Source of the DNA: Streptomyces coacervatus
Lineage (GTDB): Bacteria; Actinomycetota; Actinomycetes; Streptomycetales; Streptomycetaceae
Length of the DNA: 64,000 bases
Direction: 5' to 3'
NCBI RefSeq assembly: GCF_029223485.1
Contig: NZ_JARHTP010000007.1
Location: 186,001 to 250,000, forward strand
The notes under the pieces were generated by a model, which was not told the DNA's origin, did no database searches, and worked only from the letters and a program-made list of their open reading frames with translations. Position numbers and translations under genes: made by a program. Within the stretch, counting starts at the first letter, position 1. Every line of letters begins with the position of its first letter. Positions 7,487 through 15,466 of the stretch are shown piece by piece.

Positions 7487-8754
7487 GTCGGCACCTCCGT
7501 AACGGTGTTGAGGCGGGCGTTCGGTGTCCGCCTAGCTGCCGTTCTGCCCTCTGTCCGTGCGGAGCTACCGCTTCCGTGAGTGCGCATCGGGGCGTTGGTG
7601 GTGCGCTTGCCGCGGGGCGGGCGCTGGGGCCAGAAGAGGACGTAGGCGGCGGAGCCCACGGCGAAGGCCAGGCGGATGAAGCCCTGGGTCGACGCCGAGG
7701 GGACGAGGAGCGCGCTGCCGTAGAGGGAGATGAGGGCGAGCCAGCTGACCCAGGGGACCAGGCGGCGCTGGCCGATGGAGTCCCAGATCAGGGTGCCCAG
7801 GAGGACCGAGGCGTTGTAGTACGTGTACACGCTCGGATCCAGGACGATACGGGCGTCGGCGGCGAGCAGCACGACCGCCGGCCAGCGGTTCCGGCGGACG
7901 GCCAGGGCGCCCAGGGCGATGCCGAGGGCCATCTGGGCGGGGCGGTCCCACCAGGGCGTCGCGGCGTCATGGACGCCGAACCAGCGCAGGGATGAGGCGG
8001 GTTGGTTGGGGATCGTGAAGTGGGCCGCCGCCAGGGTGTCCACGTGGGTGAGGTAGAAGGGCAGCCAAGCCACGGCCACGAGGCCGACGGCCCAGGCGGC
8101 GGAGCGCAGACGGGCGGGGCGCGGCAGCGCCAGGAGCAGGGGCAGGAAGCCGACCGCCCAGGGTTTGGAGTCCACCGCCAGGGCCAGGAAGACGCCCACG
8201 GCCGTGGCGTTGCCGCGGACCAGCGCGCGTACGGCGAGAGTGGTGAAGAACAGCGCCAGGACGTCGTCGAGATGCGCGAAACGCACCGCGACCTCCACCC
8301 ACATGGGGATGAAGGCCGCCCCGGCGATCAGTACGCGCTGCTGGAGACGTTTGTGGTTGAGCCCCGTGCCCCGGTAGTGGTCGGCGGCGGCGCGGCCGAC
8401 CAGCACCAGCATGTACAGCCCCAGGCCGGACATGAACGCGTCGGCGAGCTTCTCGCCGAGTTCGACGGGGAACGGCGCGAACAGCCCGGCGACCAGGAAG
8501 CTGACCGGGCCGATCTGCAGCTCGGGGTGGTCGGCGTAGAGGGCGAGGCCGCCGCCGGGGATCTGGTGGAACAGCAGTTGCTGTCCGGTTCTCAGATAGT
8601 GCCAGGACACGGCTCCGTGGCGCTCGGCCACGAAGAACCAGACGACCGTCCACAGGGCCAGCAGCGCGTTGTGCCACCGCAGCGGATAGCGGCCGATCCG
8701 GCCGATCCGCGCCCCTTCCCTGGGCACGGCCGCCGCCGTCTCCCGGTTCCGCAC
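7483..8754 (-). CDS. Polytopic membrane protein, GT-C/GT87-like
   Basis: A 423-residue integral membrane protein from a GTG start, with roughly nine to ten hydrophobic segments from about residue 25 to 370 (for example LLALWTVVWFFVAE, IGPVSFLVAGLFAPF, LVLVGRAAAD, VYTYYNASVLLGTLIW). The arrangement, with a polar loop after the first helix, resembles actinobacterial polyprenyl-phosphate-mannose-dependent GT87 enzymes, but I cannot pick out a decisive catalytic motif. The last 50 residues are an odd basic, Ser/Thr/Arg-rich tail. The stop codon overlaps the start of the Ntn-hydrolase. Confidence 0.7.
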   Translation of the reverse strand: MRNRETAAAVPREGARIGRIGRYPLRWHNALLALWTVVWFFVAERHGAVSWHYLRTGQQLLFHQIPGGGLALYADHPELQIGPVSFLVAGLFAPFPVELGEKLADAFMSGLGLYMLVLVGRAAADHYRGTGLNHKRLQQRVLIAGAAFIPMWVEVAVRFAHLDDVLALFFTTLAVRALVRGNATAVGVFLALAVDSKPWAVGFLPLLLALPRPARLRSAAWAVGLVAVAWLPFYLTHVDTLAAAHFTIPNQPASSLRWFGVHDAATPWWDRPAQMALGIALGALAVRRNRWPAVVLLAADARIVLDPSVYTYYNASVLLGTLIWDSIGQRRLVPWVSWLALISLYGSALLVPSASTQGFIRLAFAVGSAAYVLFWPQRPPRGKRTTNAPMRTHGSGSSARTEGRTAARRTPNARLNTVTEVPT

Positions 8755-8841
8755 TTTCCGTCCTCTCCCTCTGCCCGCGTCATCCCTGTAGAGGGGGGCT
8801 CGGCGCCGTGGGTTGCCTGTGCGGGGCGGTGGGCCGGGCCA

Positions 8842-9456
8842 CTACACCAGGGACACCTGGGCGGTACGGGCGTCGACGACGGTCGGGTTGCCGACCGGGG
8901 CGAGCACGCCGAGGCCGTCGGTGCGGGTGCCGTAGCCGAAGCAGTCCCGCAGGTCCGCGCAGTGCTCGGCCGCGGCACGGACGACGGCCCGGGCCTTGGC
9001 CGCCGCCGTCATCGGGTGGCGCACCTCGCCGGTGAGGCGGCCCTCGGCGTTCAGGACGGGATCGGTGGAGACGACGAGGTCGGCGCCCAAGTCGCCCCGC
9101 AGCGGGGCCAGGCAGGGCGCGAATGCCTCGGAGACCAGGGCGGTGAGGTGCCCGGCAGCCTGGTGGGCGCGCAGTGCGGTCAGGGTCTGGGTGATGAACG
9201 GGGGGCCTATGCGGCGGCCGGCGCGGACTTCCTCGTACCAGTGGCGGCCTTGTTCCATCAGTTCGGTCAGCAGGGTTCCCGTGTAGAGGCGGTAGTACGC
9301 CCGCAGCAGGTCGGGAGGGTCGATGCCGAGTGCGGTCAGGGCGCCCAACTGGTCGGCCTCGTAGGCGTATTGGGACTCGCCGAGCCGATAGCGGAGGAAG
9401 TCGTACCGGACGGGGGTGGTGAGCAGTGCTTCGTCCACGTCGAAGAATGCGATCAC
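8842..9456 (-). CDS. HAD-IB (SerB-like) hydrolase
   Basis: A 204-residue HAD-superfamily phosphatase. Motif I is FFDVDEAL (nucleophile and acid/base Asp), motif II is LVSEAF, and the conserved Lys is in TAAAKARAV. Motif IV reads GYGTRTDGLGVL where the family usually has GDS-x-x-D, so one metal-coordinating acid is changed and activity may be altered. The GTG at 9456 is chosen because it sits 5 residues before motif I as in relatives; the open frame extends upstream to 9750, but that part overlaps the next gene and reads as composition noise. The substrate is unknown. Confidence 0.72.
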   Translation of the reverse strand: MIAFFDVDEALLTTPVRYDFLRYRLGESQYAYEADQLGALTALGIDPPDLLRAYYRLYTGTLLTELMEQGRHWYEEVRAGRRIGPPFITQTLTALRAHQAAGHLTALVSEAFAPCLAPLRGDLGADLVVSTDPVLNAEGRLTGEVRHPMTAAAKARAVVRAAAEHCADLRDCFGYGTRTDGLGVLAPVGNPTVVDARTAQVSLV

Positions 9457-9566
9457 GAGGGCGGGGCGGTGGGACTTGATGGTGTGGCCCTTCGGTTGTG
9501 CGGACTTGTCGGGCGGCGGGGAGCCGAATCCTGTTCGGAACTGCGGGCATACGGCTGGGGATACGG

Positions 9567-9974
9567 CTATGGAGGTCCGGAGGTCACCAGGGCCCACACG
9601 GTCTTGCCGTCCGGGCCGCGATGGTGGACTCCCCAGGTCCGGGCGAGGGCGTCGACCAGGCGCAGGCCGCGGCCGCTCTCCTTCTCCCAGGAGCGGAGGG
9701 ACTGCGGGACGGGCGGGGCCGGGCTGTCGTCGGAGACCTCGATGAAGCACGCGTCGTCCGCCAGCACCGTCACCGCGATCTCGAACTCCTGATCTCGCAC
9801 GGGCCCGTGGCGGACCACGTTCGCTGCGAGCTCGGAAACCAGCAGTACCGTTTCCTCAGTGAGCTCGCCGTCGGCCTTGTGACCCCATGCGCTCAGGTGC
9901 TCCCGTACCCGGCGCCGGGCGTCGGCGACCGATGCCGGATGCCGGGGCAGCCGGAAGGCGTCACGTCTCAGCAC
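9567..9974 (-). CDS. RsbW-like HATPase (anti-sigma/regulatory kinase)
   Basis: A 135-residue single-domain histidine-kinase-type ATPase. The N box is LVSELAANVVRHGP and the G box is SGRGLRLVDALARTWG, the pattern of the many short RsbW/SpoIIAB-like proteins of Streptomyces. Such proteins bind a sigma factor or phosphorylate an anti-sigma antagonist; the partner here is unknown and no sigma gene is adjacent. The GTG start has GAGGAG about 5 bases upstream. The gap beyond it, 9975-10298, presumably holds its promoter. Confidence 0.88.
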   Translation of the reverse strand: MLRRDAFRLPRHPASVADARRRVREHLSAWGHKADGELTEETVLLVSELAANVVRHGPVRDQEFEIAVTVLADDACFIEVSDDSPAPPVPQSLRSWEKESGRGLRLVDALARTWGVHHRGPDGKTVWALVTSGPP

Positions 9975-10298
9975 GGGAACTCCTCGCTTTGTGCGCGGAT
10001 TTCACACACACAGAAGCGCAGAGTGACTGGTTGATGTCACTTCGGGTATGACGGTCGTACGGCATTGCGCCAGACCGGATCCGGCCGGAAGGCGTCGTTT
10101 CCGTCTCAACTGTCGGTACGACATCTGCTCGTCGCGCCGGGCCGAGGCCGTCACCGCAGGGAAACGTGCAGGTCAGAGCTCTTCTCCCGGGTCGGCTGGA
10201 TATGTGCCTGACAGGAGCGTCCGCGCTGTCACCCCGTACGTTTGACCAGTCGGACATCCGCATGTCACATGCAGAACGGCCGAAGCCCGACGGTGCCT
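9975..10298. other. Gene-free stretch of 324 bp
   Basis: No credible gene. It should contain the promoter of the RsbW-like gene. The only clear structure I see is the inverted repeat at 10022-10041. The right end carries the 3' region of the flippase-like gene without an obvious terminator. Confidence 0.6.
10022..10041. promoter_or_regulatory. Inverted repeat upstream of the RsbW-like gene
   Basis: AGTGAC and GTCACT are perfect 6-bp arms with an 8-bp spacer, 48-67 bp before the GTG at 9974. The position fits an operator; the regulator is unknown. Confidence 0.4.
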
Positions 10299-11330
10299 TC
10301 ACAGCACCTTCCGCTGCACCAGCGCCGACAGCACCAGTGCGCCCGGCAGCAGAGGCAGCCAGACCGTCAGGACCCGGTAGCCGATGACGGCGGTCGCCGA
10401 CAGGTCCACGGGCGCTCCGAGCGCGACCATCGCGAACACGACGGCCGCATCCACGGGGCCGATGCCGCCCGGCGCGGGCACGGCACCCATCGCCGTACTC
10501 GCGGCCAGGAACGCGAACGCGACCTGTACCCAGGACAACGACAGGCCGAGCGCCGCCCCGACCGCGAAGATCACGCTCGACTGGATCAGCGGGGCAACGG
10601 CCGCCCCGCCCCACAGGGCGAGGATCCTCGCCGGCCGGGTGTGCAGCAGTCGTACGTCGGTGAGGGCGCAGCGCAGGGCGTCGAGGAGAGGGCGCCGCAG
10701 CGGCCGTACGGTCGTCACGAGCAGGGCCGTGCCGGCGAGGGCGAGCGTCACGGCTCCGGCGATCAGGAGCGAGGTCCGCCGGTCCGGCACGAGTTCGCCG
10801 GTCAGCAGCAGGTCGGGGAAGGCCACCAGGAAGACGAGCAGCACCAGAGTCTTCGCGATCGGCTTGACCGCCGAATACAGGGCGAGTGAGGCGGTGGCCC
10901 GGGCCAGGGGTATGCCGCGGCCCTGCAGGAAGCGCAGGGTGACGGCATGGGCGCCGATGCTCGCCGGGAGTACGTGGTTGGCGTAGCCGGCGGCGAACTG
11001 CGAGGCGATCAGCAGCCCAGCCGGAAGCCGCTCCGGCAGCGCGCCCTGCCGGATGCAGGGGGCGGACAGCCAGCCCAGGCAGCTGAAGAACAGCGCTAGC
11101 AGCAGCCACCAGGGGTCGGCCGAACCCAGCCGGGCGGTGCCGTCGTACACGGTCCGCCAGTCGACCGCCGCCCAGGCGCCGATCAGGAGCAGGGGGAGCA
11201 GGGCCAGGGCGCGGCGGAGGCGGACGAGGGTGGTGGGGGTGGCGGGGGAAGCGGGGGAGACGGGGGAAGCCGGCGCGGGAACAGGGGAGCGGAGGGCTTC
11301 AGGGGCGTCGTCGAGCGGGAGCAGGGACAC
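10299..11330 (-). CDS. Lysylphosphatidylglycerol synthetase TM-region/UPF0104 family membrane protein
   Basis: A 343-residue protein from a GTG start with a Pro/Ala-rich cytoplasmic N-terminus (about 35 residues) then around eight membrane helices. The pattern GYANHVLPASIGAHAVTLRFLQGRGIPLARA and the later GAVPAPGGIGPVDAAVVFAMVALG is characteristic of the UPF0104/AglD-like flippase family (the N-terminal half of MprF). No lysyl-transferase domain is attached. Family members are thought to move lipids or lipid-linked glycans; the substrate here is unknown. It stands alone between two gaps. Confidence 0.85.
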   Translation of the reverse strand: MSLLPLDDAPEALRSPVPAPASPVSPASPATPTTLVRLRRALALLPLLLIGAWAAVDWRTVYDGTARLGSADPWWLLLALFFSCLGWLSAPCIRQGALPERLPAGLLIASQFAAGYANHVLPASIGAHAVTLRFLQGRGIPLARATASLALYSAVKPIAKTLVLLVFLVAFPDLLLTGELVPDRRTSLLIAGAVTLALAGTALLVTTVRPLRRPLLDALRCALTDVRLLHTRPARILALWGGAAVAPLIQSSVIFAVGAALGLSLSWVQVAFAFLAASTAMGAVPAPGGIGPVDAAVVFAMVALGAPVDLSATAVIGYRVLTVWLPLLPGALVLSALVQRKVL

Positions 11331-11481
11331 GGCGCACGTCGTCCTTCCACGTCACGCCCGGGCGGCGGGGAGCGGTGCGCGGGCAGACGGATACGGGGCG
11401 AGCCAGGAGGGGACGGCGGAACCGTTCCCGCCTGGCGTGACGGCGTGGTGTCCGGGAGCCGACGGGGTGCGGGCGGGCGGG

Positions 11482-11511
11482 CGACGGCTGCCTGGTCGAC
11501 GGCTGCCTGGT
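11482..11511. repeat. Perfect 15-bp tandem duplication
   Basis: CGACGGCTGCCTGGT occurs twice head to tail (11482-11496 and 11497-11511), directly abutting the palindrome before the GH3 gene. It may be a recent slippage duplication or part of a regulatory region. Confidence 0.6.
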
Positions 11512-11526
11512 GATGAATCATTCATC
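11512..11526. promoter_or_regulatory. Palindrome upstream of the NagZ-type GH3 gene
   Basis: GATGAATCATTCATC is a perfect 7-1-7 palindrome, 47-61 bp before the GTG at 11573. A further half, GATGAAT, follows near 11548. It shares the TGAATC/TTCA elements of the operator-like motif found elsewhere in this glycan locus, but is not the full consensus. Confidence 0.45.
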
Positions 11527-11572
11527 CAGTGAAGTGTTGACTTTCGGATGAATTAGCCAGAACAATCCAGGA

Positions 11573-13057
11573 GTGACCTTCGAGCACTTGTCCGTGGGCC
11601 CGGCCCTGTCCTCCGTCTCCTCCGACCTGGACGAGGCGGTCCACCGCTGTCTCGTCGCGGGCTTCGAGGGCACGACGGCCTTCCCCGACACCCTCAAGCG
11701 GCTCATCGACCGCGGCCTGGGCGGCGTCATCCTGTTCACCCGGAACGTGCGGGACGCGGAGCAGGTCCGGGAGCTCACCGACGCACTGCGGGCGATCCGC
11801 CCCGACCTGCTGGTGGCCATCGACAACGAGGGCGGCGGCATCGGCCACCTGGTCGGCGCGGGCGCCCCCGAGGTCCCCGGCTCCTACGCCCTCGGAGTCG
11901 CCGACGACCCGAACCTCACCGCCCGCTGCGCCGACGCCCTCGCCGGCCACCTGGCCACCCTCGGCATCACCGCCTCGTACGCCCCCGTCGCCGACCTCCA
12001 GCGCCGGCCGGACAACCCGATCGTGCGCACCCGCTCCTTCGGCGCCGACCCCGAGCTCGCCGCCCGCCATCTGCACGCCTGGATCACCGCCACCGAGGCC
12101 CGCTCCATCGCCTCCTGCGCCAAGCACTTCCCCGGCCACGGCGGCACCGAGACCGACAGCCACCACGACCTCGCCGTCGACCCGCGGCCGTACGACGAAC
12201 TCCGCGCCGACCTCGAACCGTTCCGCGCGGCCGTCGCCGCGGGCGTGCCGATGCTGATGAGCGCGCACGTCGTCTACCCGGCGCTGGACGCCAACCGCCC
12301 CGCCACCCTCAGCCGCCGCATCCTGGGCGACCTGCTCCGCCACGAAATCGGCTTCGACGGCGTCCTGGTCAGCGACGCCCTGGAGATGAAGGCCATCGCC
12401 GACCGCTACGGCGAGGCGGCCGGCGCCCGCATAGCCCTCGCGGCGGGCGCGGACCAGGTCATCGTCGCCGTACCGGACCTGGAGGTCACGCTGGCCTGCC
12501 GGGACGAGGTGCTCGACGCGGTGGACTCCGGGCGGCTGTCCGAGGAGCGGGTGTGGGAGGCGGCCGGGCGGGTCCGGCGGCTCGCGGGGCGGTATGCGAC
12601 CCCCGCCGGGGTGGTGGCCGCCTGGGACGCCGGGGCCGGGCTGGAGGCGGCGCGGCGTGCCGTGCGCAGCGGGGTCCTGCCGGGTGCCGTACGCGGGGCC
12701 CATGTCGTCGACCTGTTCCCGCCGCCGCATCCCGCCCTCAACTGGGGCGGTGAGGACCTGCTGACCGAACTGCGGTCCGTCGACCCCTCGGCGAGCGGTA
12801 CGGCGGTGAGCGGGGAGCCGGCGGAGCCGGCTGCTCTTGTCGATGGGATCCTGCGGATGGCCGCCGGCTCGCCGTTGGTTGTGGCCACTTGCGATGCCGG
12901 GCTGTATGCCTGGCAGGCGCGGTTCCGGGATGCCTTGTTGGCCCGGCGGCCGGATGCGGTGCGGGTGGATACCGGGCTGCCGGAGGGTGGGGACTTGTGT
13001 TCCTATGGCCGGGGGAGGGTCAATTTGCGGGCTGTGGCGGAGATTTTGGGTCGGTGA
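11573..13057 (+). CDS. GH3 beta-N-acetylhexosaminidase (NagZ type)
   Basis: A 494-residue GH3 enzyme without a signal peptide, so cytoplasmic. The histidine loop KHFPGHGGTETDSHHD is the diagnostic acid/base motif of N-acetylglucosaminidases in GH3, and the nucleophile Asp is in VLVSDALEMKAI. A C-terminal half of about 150 residues follows the barrel. It probably releases terminal beta-GlcNAc from imported oligosaccharides or muropeptides. GTG 11573 is the first start after an in-frame stop; AGGAG lies too close to act as a normal ribosome site, so initiation may be leaderless. It opens the glycan-utilisation locus. Confidence 0.88.
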   Translation: MTFEHLSVGPALSSVSSDLDEAVHRCLVAGFEGTTAFPDTLKRLIDRGLGGVILFTRNVRDAEQVRELTDALRAIRPDLLVAIDNEGGGIGHLVGAGAPEVPGSYALGVADDPNLTARCADALAGHLATLGITASYAPVADLQRRPDNPIVRTRSFGADPELAARHLHAWITATEARSIASCAKHFPGHGGTETDSHHDLAVDPRPYDELRADLEPFRAAVAAGVPMLMSAHVVYPALDANRPATLSRRILGDLLRHEIGFDGVLVSDALEMKAIADRYGEAAGARIALAAGADQVIVAVPDLEVTLACRDEVLDAVDSGRLSEERVWEAAGRVRRLAGRYATPAGVVAAWDAGAGLEAARRAVRSGVLPGAVRGAHVVDLFPPPHPALNWGGEDLLTELRSVDPSASGTAVSGEPAEPAALVDGILRMAAGSPLVVATCDAGLYAWQARFRDALLARRPDAVRVDTGLPEGGDLCSYGRGRVNLRAVAEILGR

Positions 13058-13072
13058 ATCGGCTGCGGGTTT

Positions 13073-13110
13073 GTGGGGGCTTGTCGCGCAGTTCCCCGCG
13101 CCCCTAAAGG
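13073..13110 (+). repeat. Dispersed repeat, copy B
   Basis: Core CTTGTCGCGCAGTTCCCCGC, one base from the consensus, with a GTGGGGG left arm and a CGCCCCTAAAGG tail. It starts 15 bases after the GH3 stop in the same orientation. The stop codon of the convergent GH5 gene (13104-13106) lies inside its tail. Confidence 0.88.
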
Positions 13111-14387
13111 CGTACGGTCTGCATGATTCCCCGCGCAGCCAAGTACCCACTGTCGTCTGTCCGTTCCGCCAGTACCACCGCCGGGCGCTCGCCCTGCTTG
13201 CGCCGCCGCATCCACTCCTCGAAGTACTCGCCGCCTGGGCCGGATACGGAACGGGTCGACGGCGTGCAGTCCAACACCAAGGCGGTGTCGCGCGGTTGGG
13301 GGGAGGTGGGCTTCGCGCGCAGCTCGGCGACCGTTTCCGCCAGGGCCTCGGCGATCGGCTTGGCGCGGCCCGTCGCGTCGAACAGGCCCAAGGTGTACTC
13401 CAGTTCCGGGTAGTCGGCCAGGGAGCGGGCCACGTCGTGGGAGCACCACCAGGTCATGCCCCAAAGGCCTGTGCAGTCGGCCGCGTTGAGGATGGTGGCG
13501 CGGGCGAAGTGCGGGGCTTCGGGCGCCGGGATGTGTGGCTCGGGGGCGCCTGTCTCCTGGACCCAGACCGGACGGGACGGATCGTCGGCGTATGCCTTCG
13601 CCAGTTCCGTGCCGTACTCGGCGAGGTGCTGCACCTCGAAGGAGGCGGGGCCGTAGCGGCGGGCGCAGTCGGCGGAGAACACCCATGGGTGGACGGTCGT
13701 CACGTCGCCCTTGCGGGCCGAGGCCTCCGGCGTGAACGGGTGGTCGTCGCCGTACCAGGCGGCGTCGTAGGCGGAGTGCGTGGCCAGCTGGTTGGGGCGC
13801 AGGCCCTCGCGGGCGGCCGTCAGCAGCGTGTCGAGGTAGTGGTCGACCTCGGCCGCCGTCACCGGGTTGTGCTCGACCAGGTTGTTGAGCTCGTTGCCGA
13901 GCTGCAGGCCGATGAGGTTCGGGCGGTCGGCGAGGGCGCGGCCGAGCGTGCGCAGCAGCTCCGCCTGCGCCTCGACGGCCTCCGGGTCGGTGAAGACGTT
14001 GCGGTGGTGCCAGCTGCGGGTCCACTCCGGGTAGAAGTCGAAGCTGGACAGATGGCCCTGCACGCCGTCCACCATGACGTCGAGGCCGGCCTCGGCCGCC
14101 AGGTCGACGAGCTGCACCAGCTGGTCCACGGCGGCGGTGCGGATGAGGGTGCGGTTGGGCTGGAGCAGGGGCCAGAGGTGGAAGACCCGGATGTGGTCCA
14201 GGCCGAGACCGGCTATCTGGGCGAGGTCCTCGCGGGCGTGCTGCGGGTCGAAGTCGTGCCAGGCGTGGAACCAGCCGCGGCGGGGCGTGTAGTTGACGCC
14301 GAAGCGGAGCGTGGGAATGGGATCCTCCTCGGGTCGCCGACCCTCGTGGGCCGGGGGCTTGTCCTCGCTGAATGTATCAACCACCAT
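13104..14387 (-). CDS. GH5 subfamily 18-like beta-mannosidase
   Basis: Coordinates use the first ATG (427 residues). The catalytic domain begins FGVNYTPRRGWFHAWHDFD; the acid/base Glu is in LQLGNELNN and the nucleophile Glu in VWVQETGAP, with GHLSSFDFYPEW and WGMTWWCSHDVARSLADYPELEY as further family segments. These match, from memory, bifidobacterial GH5_18 enzymes that cleave Man-beta-1,4-GlcNAc, the N-glycan core. There is no signal peptide, so the substrate is imported. The true start may be an ATT codon at 14318, 5 bases after GAGGAGG; this gives 404 residues beginning at the domain edge and frees 14319-14395 as a shared promoter with the divergent kinase. Confidence 0.85.
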   Translation of the reverse strand: MVVDTFSEDKPPAHEGRRPEEDPIPTLRFGVNYTPRRGWFHAWHDFDPQHAREDLAQIAGLGLDHIRVFHLWPLLQPNRTLIRTAAVDQLVQLVDLAAEAGLDVMVDGVQGHLSSFDFYPEWTRSWHHRNVFTDPEAVEAQAELLRTLGRALADRPNLIGLQLGNELNNLVEHNPVTAAEVDHYLDTLLTAAREGLRPNQLATHSAYDAAWYGDDHPFTPEASARKGDVTTVHPWVFSADCARRYGPASFEVQHLAEYGTELAKAYADDPSRPVWVQETGAPEPHIPAPEAPHFARATILNAADCTGLWGMTWWCSHDVARSLADYPELEYTLGLFDATGRAKPIAEALAETVAELRAKPTSPQPRDTALVLDCTPSTRSVSGPGGEYFEEWMRRRKQGERPAVVLAERTDDSGYLAARGIMQTVRL

Positions 14388-14415
14388 GGTCGGTAATGAA
14401 TAGTGATTTGAACCA
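14369..14415. promoter_or_regulatory. Operator-like sites between the GH5 and kinase genes
   Basis: TGAATGTATCAACCA (14369-14383) matches 11 of 15 positions of TGGTTCAATCAACCA, and the reverse complement of 14404-14415 begins TGGTTCAAATCA. The pair sits in the divergent region, overlapping the ATG-based start of the GH5 gene, which favours a start further inside that gene. Confidence 0.4.
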
Positions 14416-15466
14416 AGCTTCCGGTGGATCGGCGGCCGGTCCGGGTCCGGAGCTGGTGGTCGGCCTCGATGCCGGCGGCACCCGTACCCGGGCCGTCCTC
14501 GCCACCGCCGCGGACGGCCGCCTCCTCGGCGAGGGCGCCGCCGGTCCCGGCAATGCGCTCACCGTCCCGCTGCCCCAGCTCACCGACCACCTCGCCGAGG
14601 CCGTCGCCGGGGCGGTGCCGGAGGCTGCGCGGAGGCATGTCGTCGCCGTGGGCGGCGGTTTCGCCGGCGCCACGGGCGCCGACGAGGACGACCCCGGCCG
14701 CCTCAACGCCCTGACCGCGCTCACCGCCGCCCTGCGCCGACTGGGCATCGGCGCCGACTCGATCGCCGTCGGCAGTGACATCGAGGCCGCGTTCGCCTCC
14801 GCCCCCGGCGCCCCGGCGGACGGTCTCGCCCTGGTGGCCGGCACCGGCGCCGTCGCCATGCGCATCACCGACCGCCGCTGTAGGGCCACCGTCGACGGCG
14901 ACGGCTGGCTCCTCGGCGACGACGGCAGCGGCTTCTGGATCGGGCGGGAGGCCGTACGGGCCGCGTTGCGCATGGCCGACGGGAGAGGCGGGGCGACGGT
15001 GCTGGTGGAGGCGGTGGGGCAGGCGTTGGGGTTGCCGCAGGAGGTGTTGCCGGGCCTCGGTTCCCGGACCTCCGAGGTGTCGTACGAAAGCCCCGGCGCC
15101 CCCGAGTGGTCCCGCACCGACCGCGAGGCCTACCGCATGCACCTGCTCCCCGTCGTCATGGCCGAACCGCCGACCCGGCTCGCCCGGTTCGCCCCGCTCG
15201 TGGCCGAGGCGGCCCGTGACAAGGACCCCGTGGCGCAGGCGATCCTCGACGAAGCGGTGGACCAACTCGCCCACACCGTTGCGGCGTTGGACCCCCGCCC
15301 GGGCGAACGCATCGTGGCCACCGGAGGCCTGCTCGGCCCCGACGGCCCCCTGACCGCAGGCCTGGCGCCCCGCCTCCGGACGCTCGGCCTGACCCTGGAC
15401 TGGGTGGCGGACGGCTGCCGGGGCGCCGTGGCCCTCGCCCGACTCGAATCCGGACGCCGACTGTGA
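14396..15466 (+). CDS. BadF/BadG-family N-acetylglucosamine kinase-like protein
   Basis: A 356-residue sugar kinase of the ASKHA fold. The phosphate-1 loop is VGLDAGGTRTRAVLA, followed by VAVGGGFAGA, the phosphate-2/ATP region LVAGTGAVAMRI, DGWLLGDDGSGFWIGREAV, and the adenosine motif IVATGGLLGPDGP. This is the pattern of eukaryotic-type GlcNAc kinases. It would phosphorylate the GlcNAc released by the GH3 and GH5 enzymes. ATG 14396 has only a weak upstream GGTCGG. Its stop overlaps the next gene's GTG (GTGA), indicating coupled translation. Confidence 0.85.
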   Translation: MNSDLNQASGGSAAGPGPELVVGLDAGGTRTRAVLATAADGRLLGEGAAGPGNALTVPLPQLTDHLAEAVAGAVPEAARRHVVAVGGGFAGATGADEDDPGRLNALTALTAALRRLGIGADSIAVGSDIEAAFASAPGAPADGLALVAGTGAVAMRITDRRCRATVDGDGWLLGDDGSGFWIGREAVRAALRMADGRGGATVLVEAVGQALGLPQEVLPGLGSRTSEVSYESPGAPEWSRTDREAYRMHLLPVVMAEPPTRLARFAPLVAEAARDKDPVAQAILDEAVDQLAHTVAALDPRPGERIVATGGLLGPDGPLTAGLAPRLRTLGLTLDWVADGCRGAVALARLESGRRL

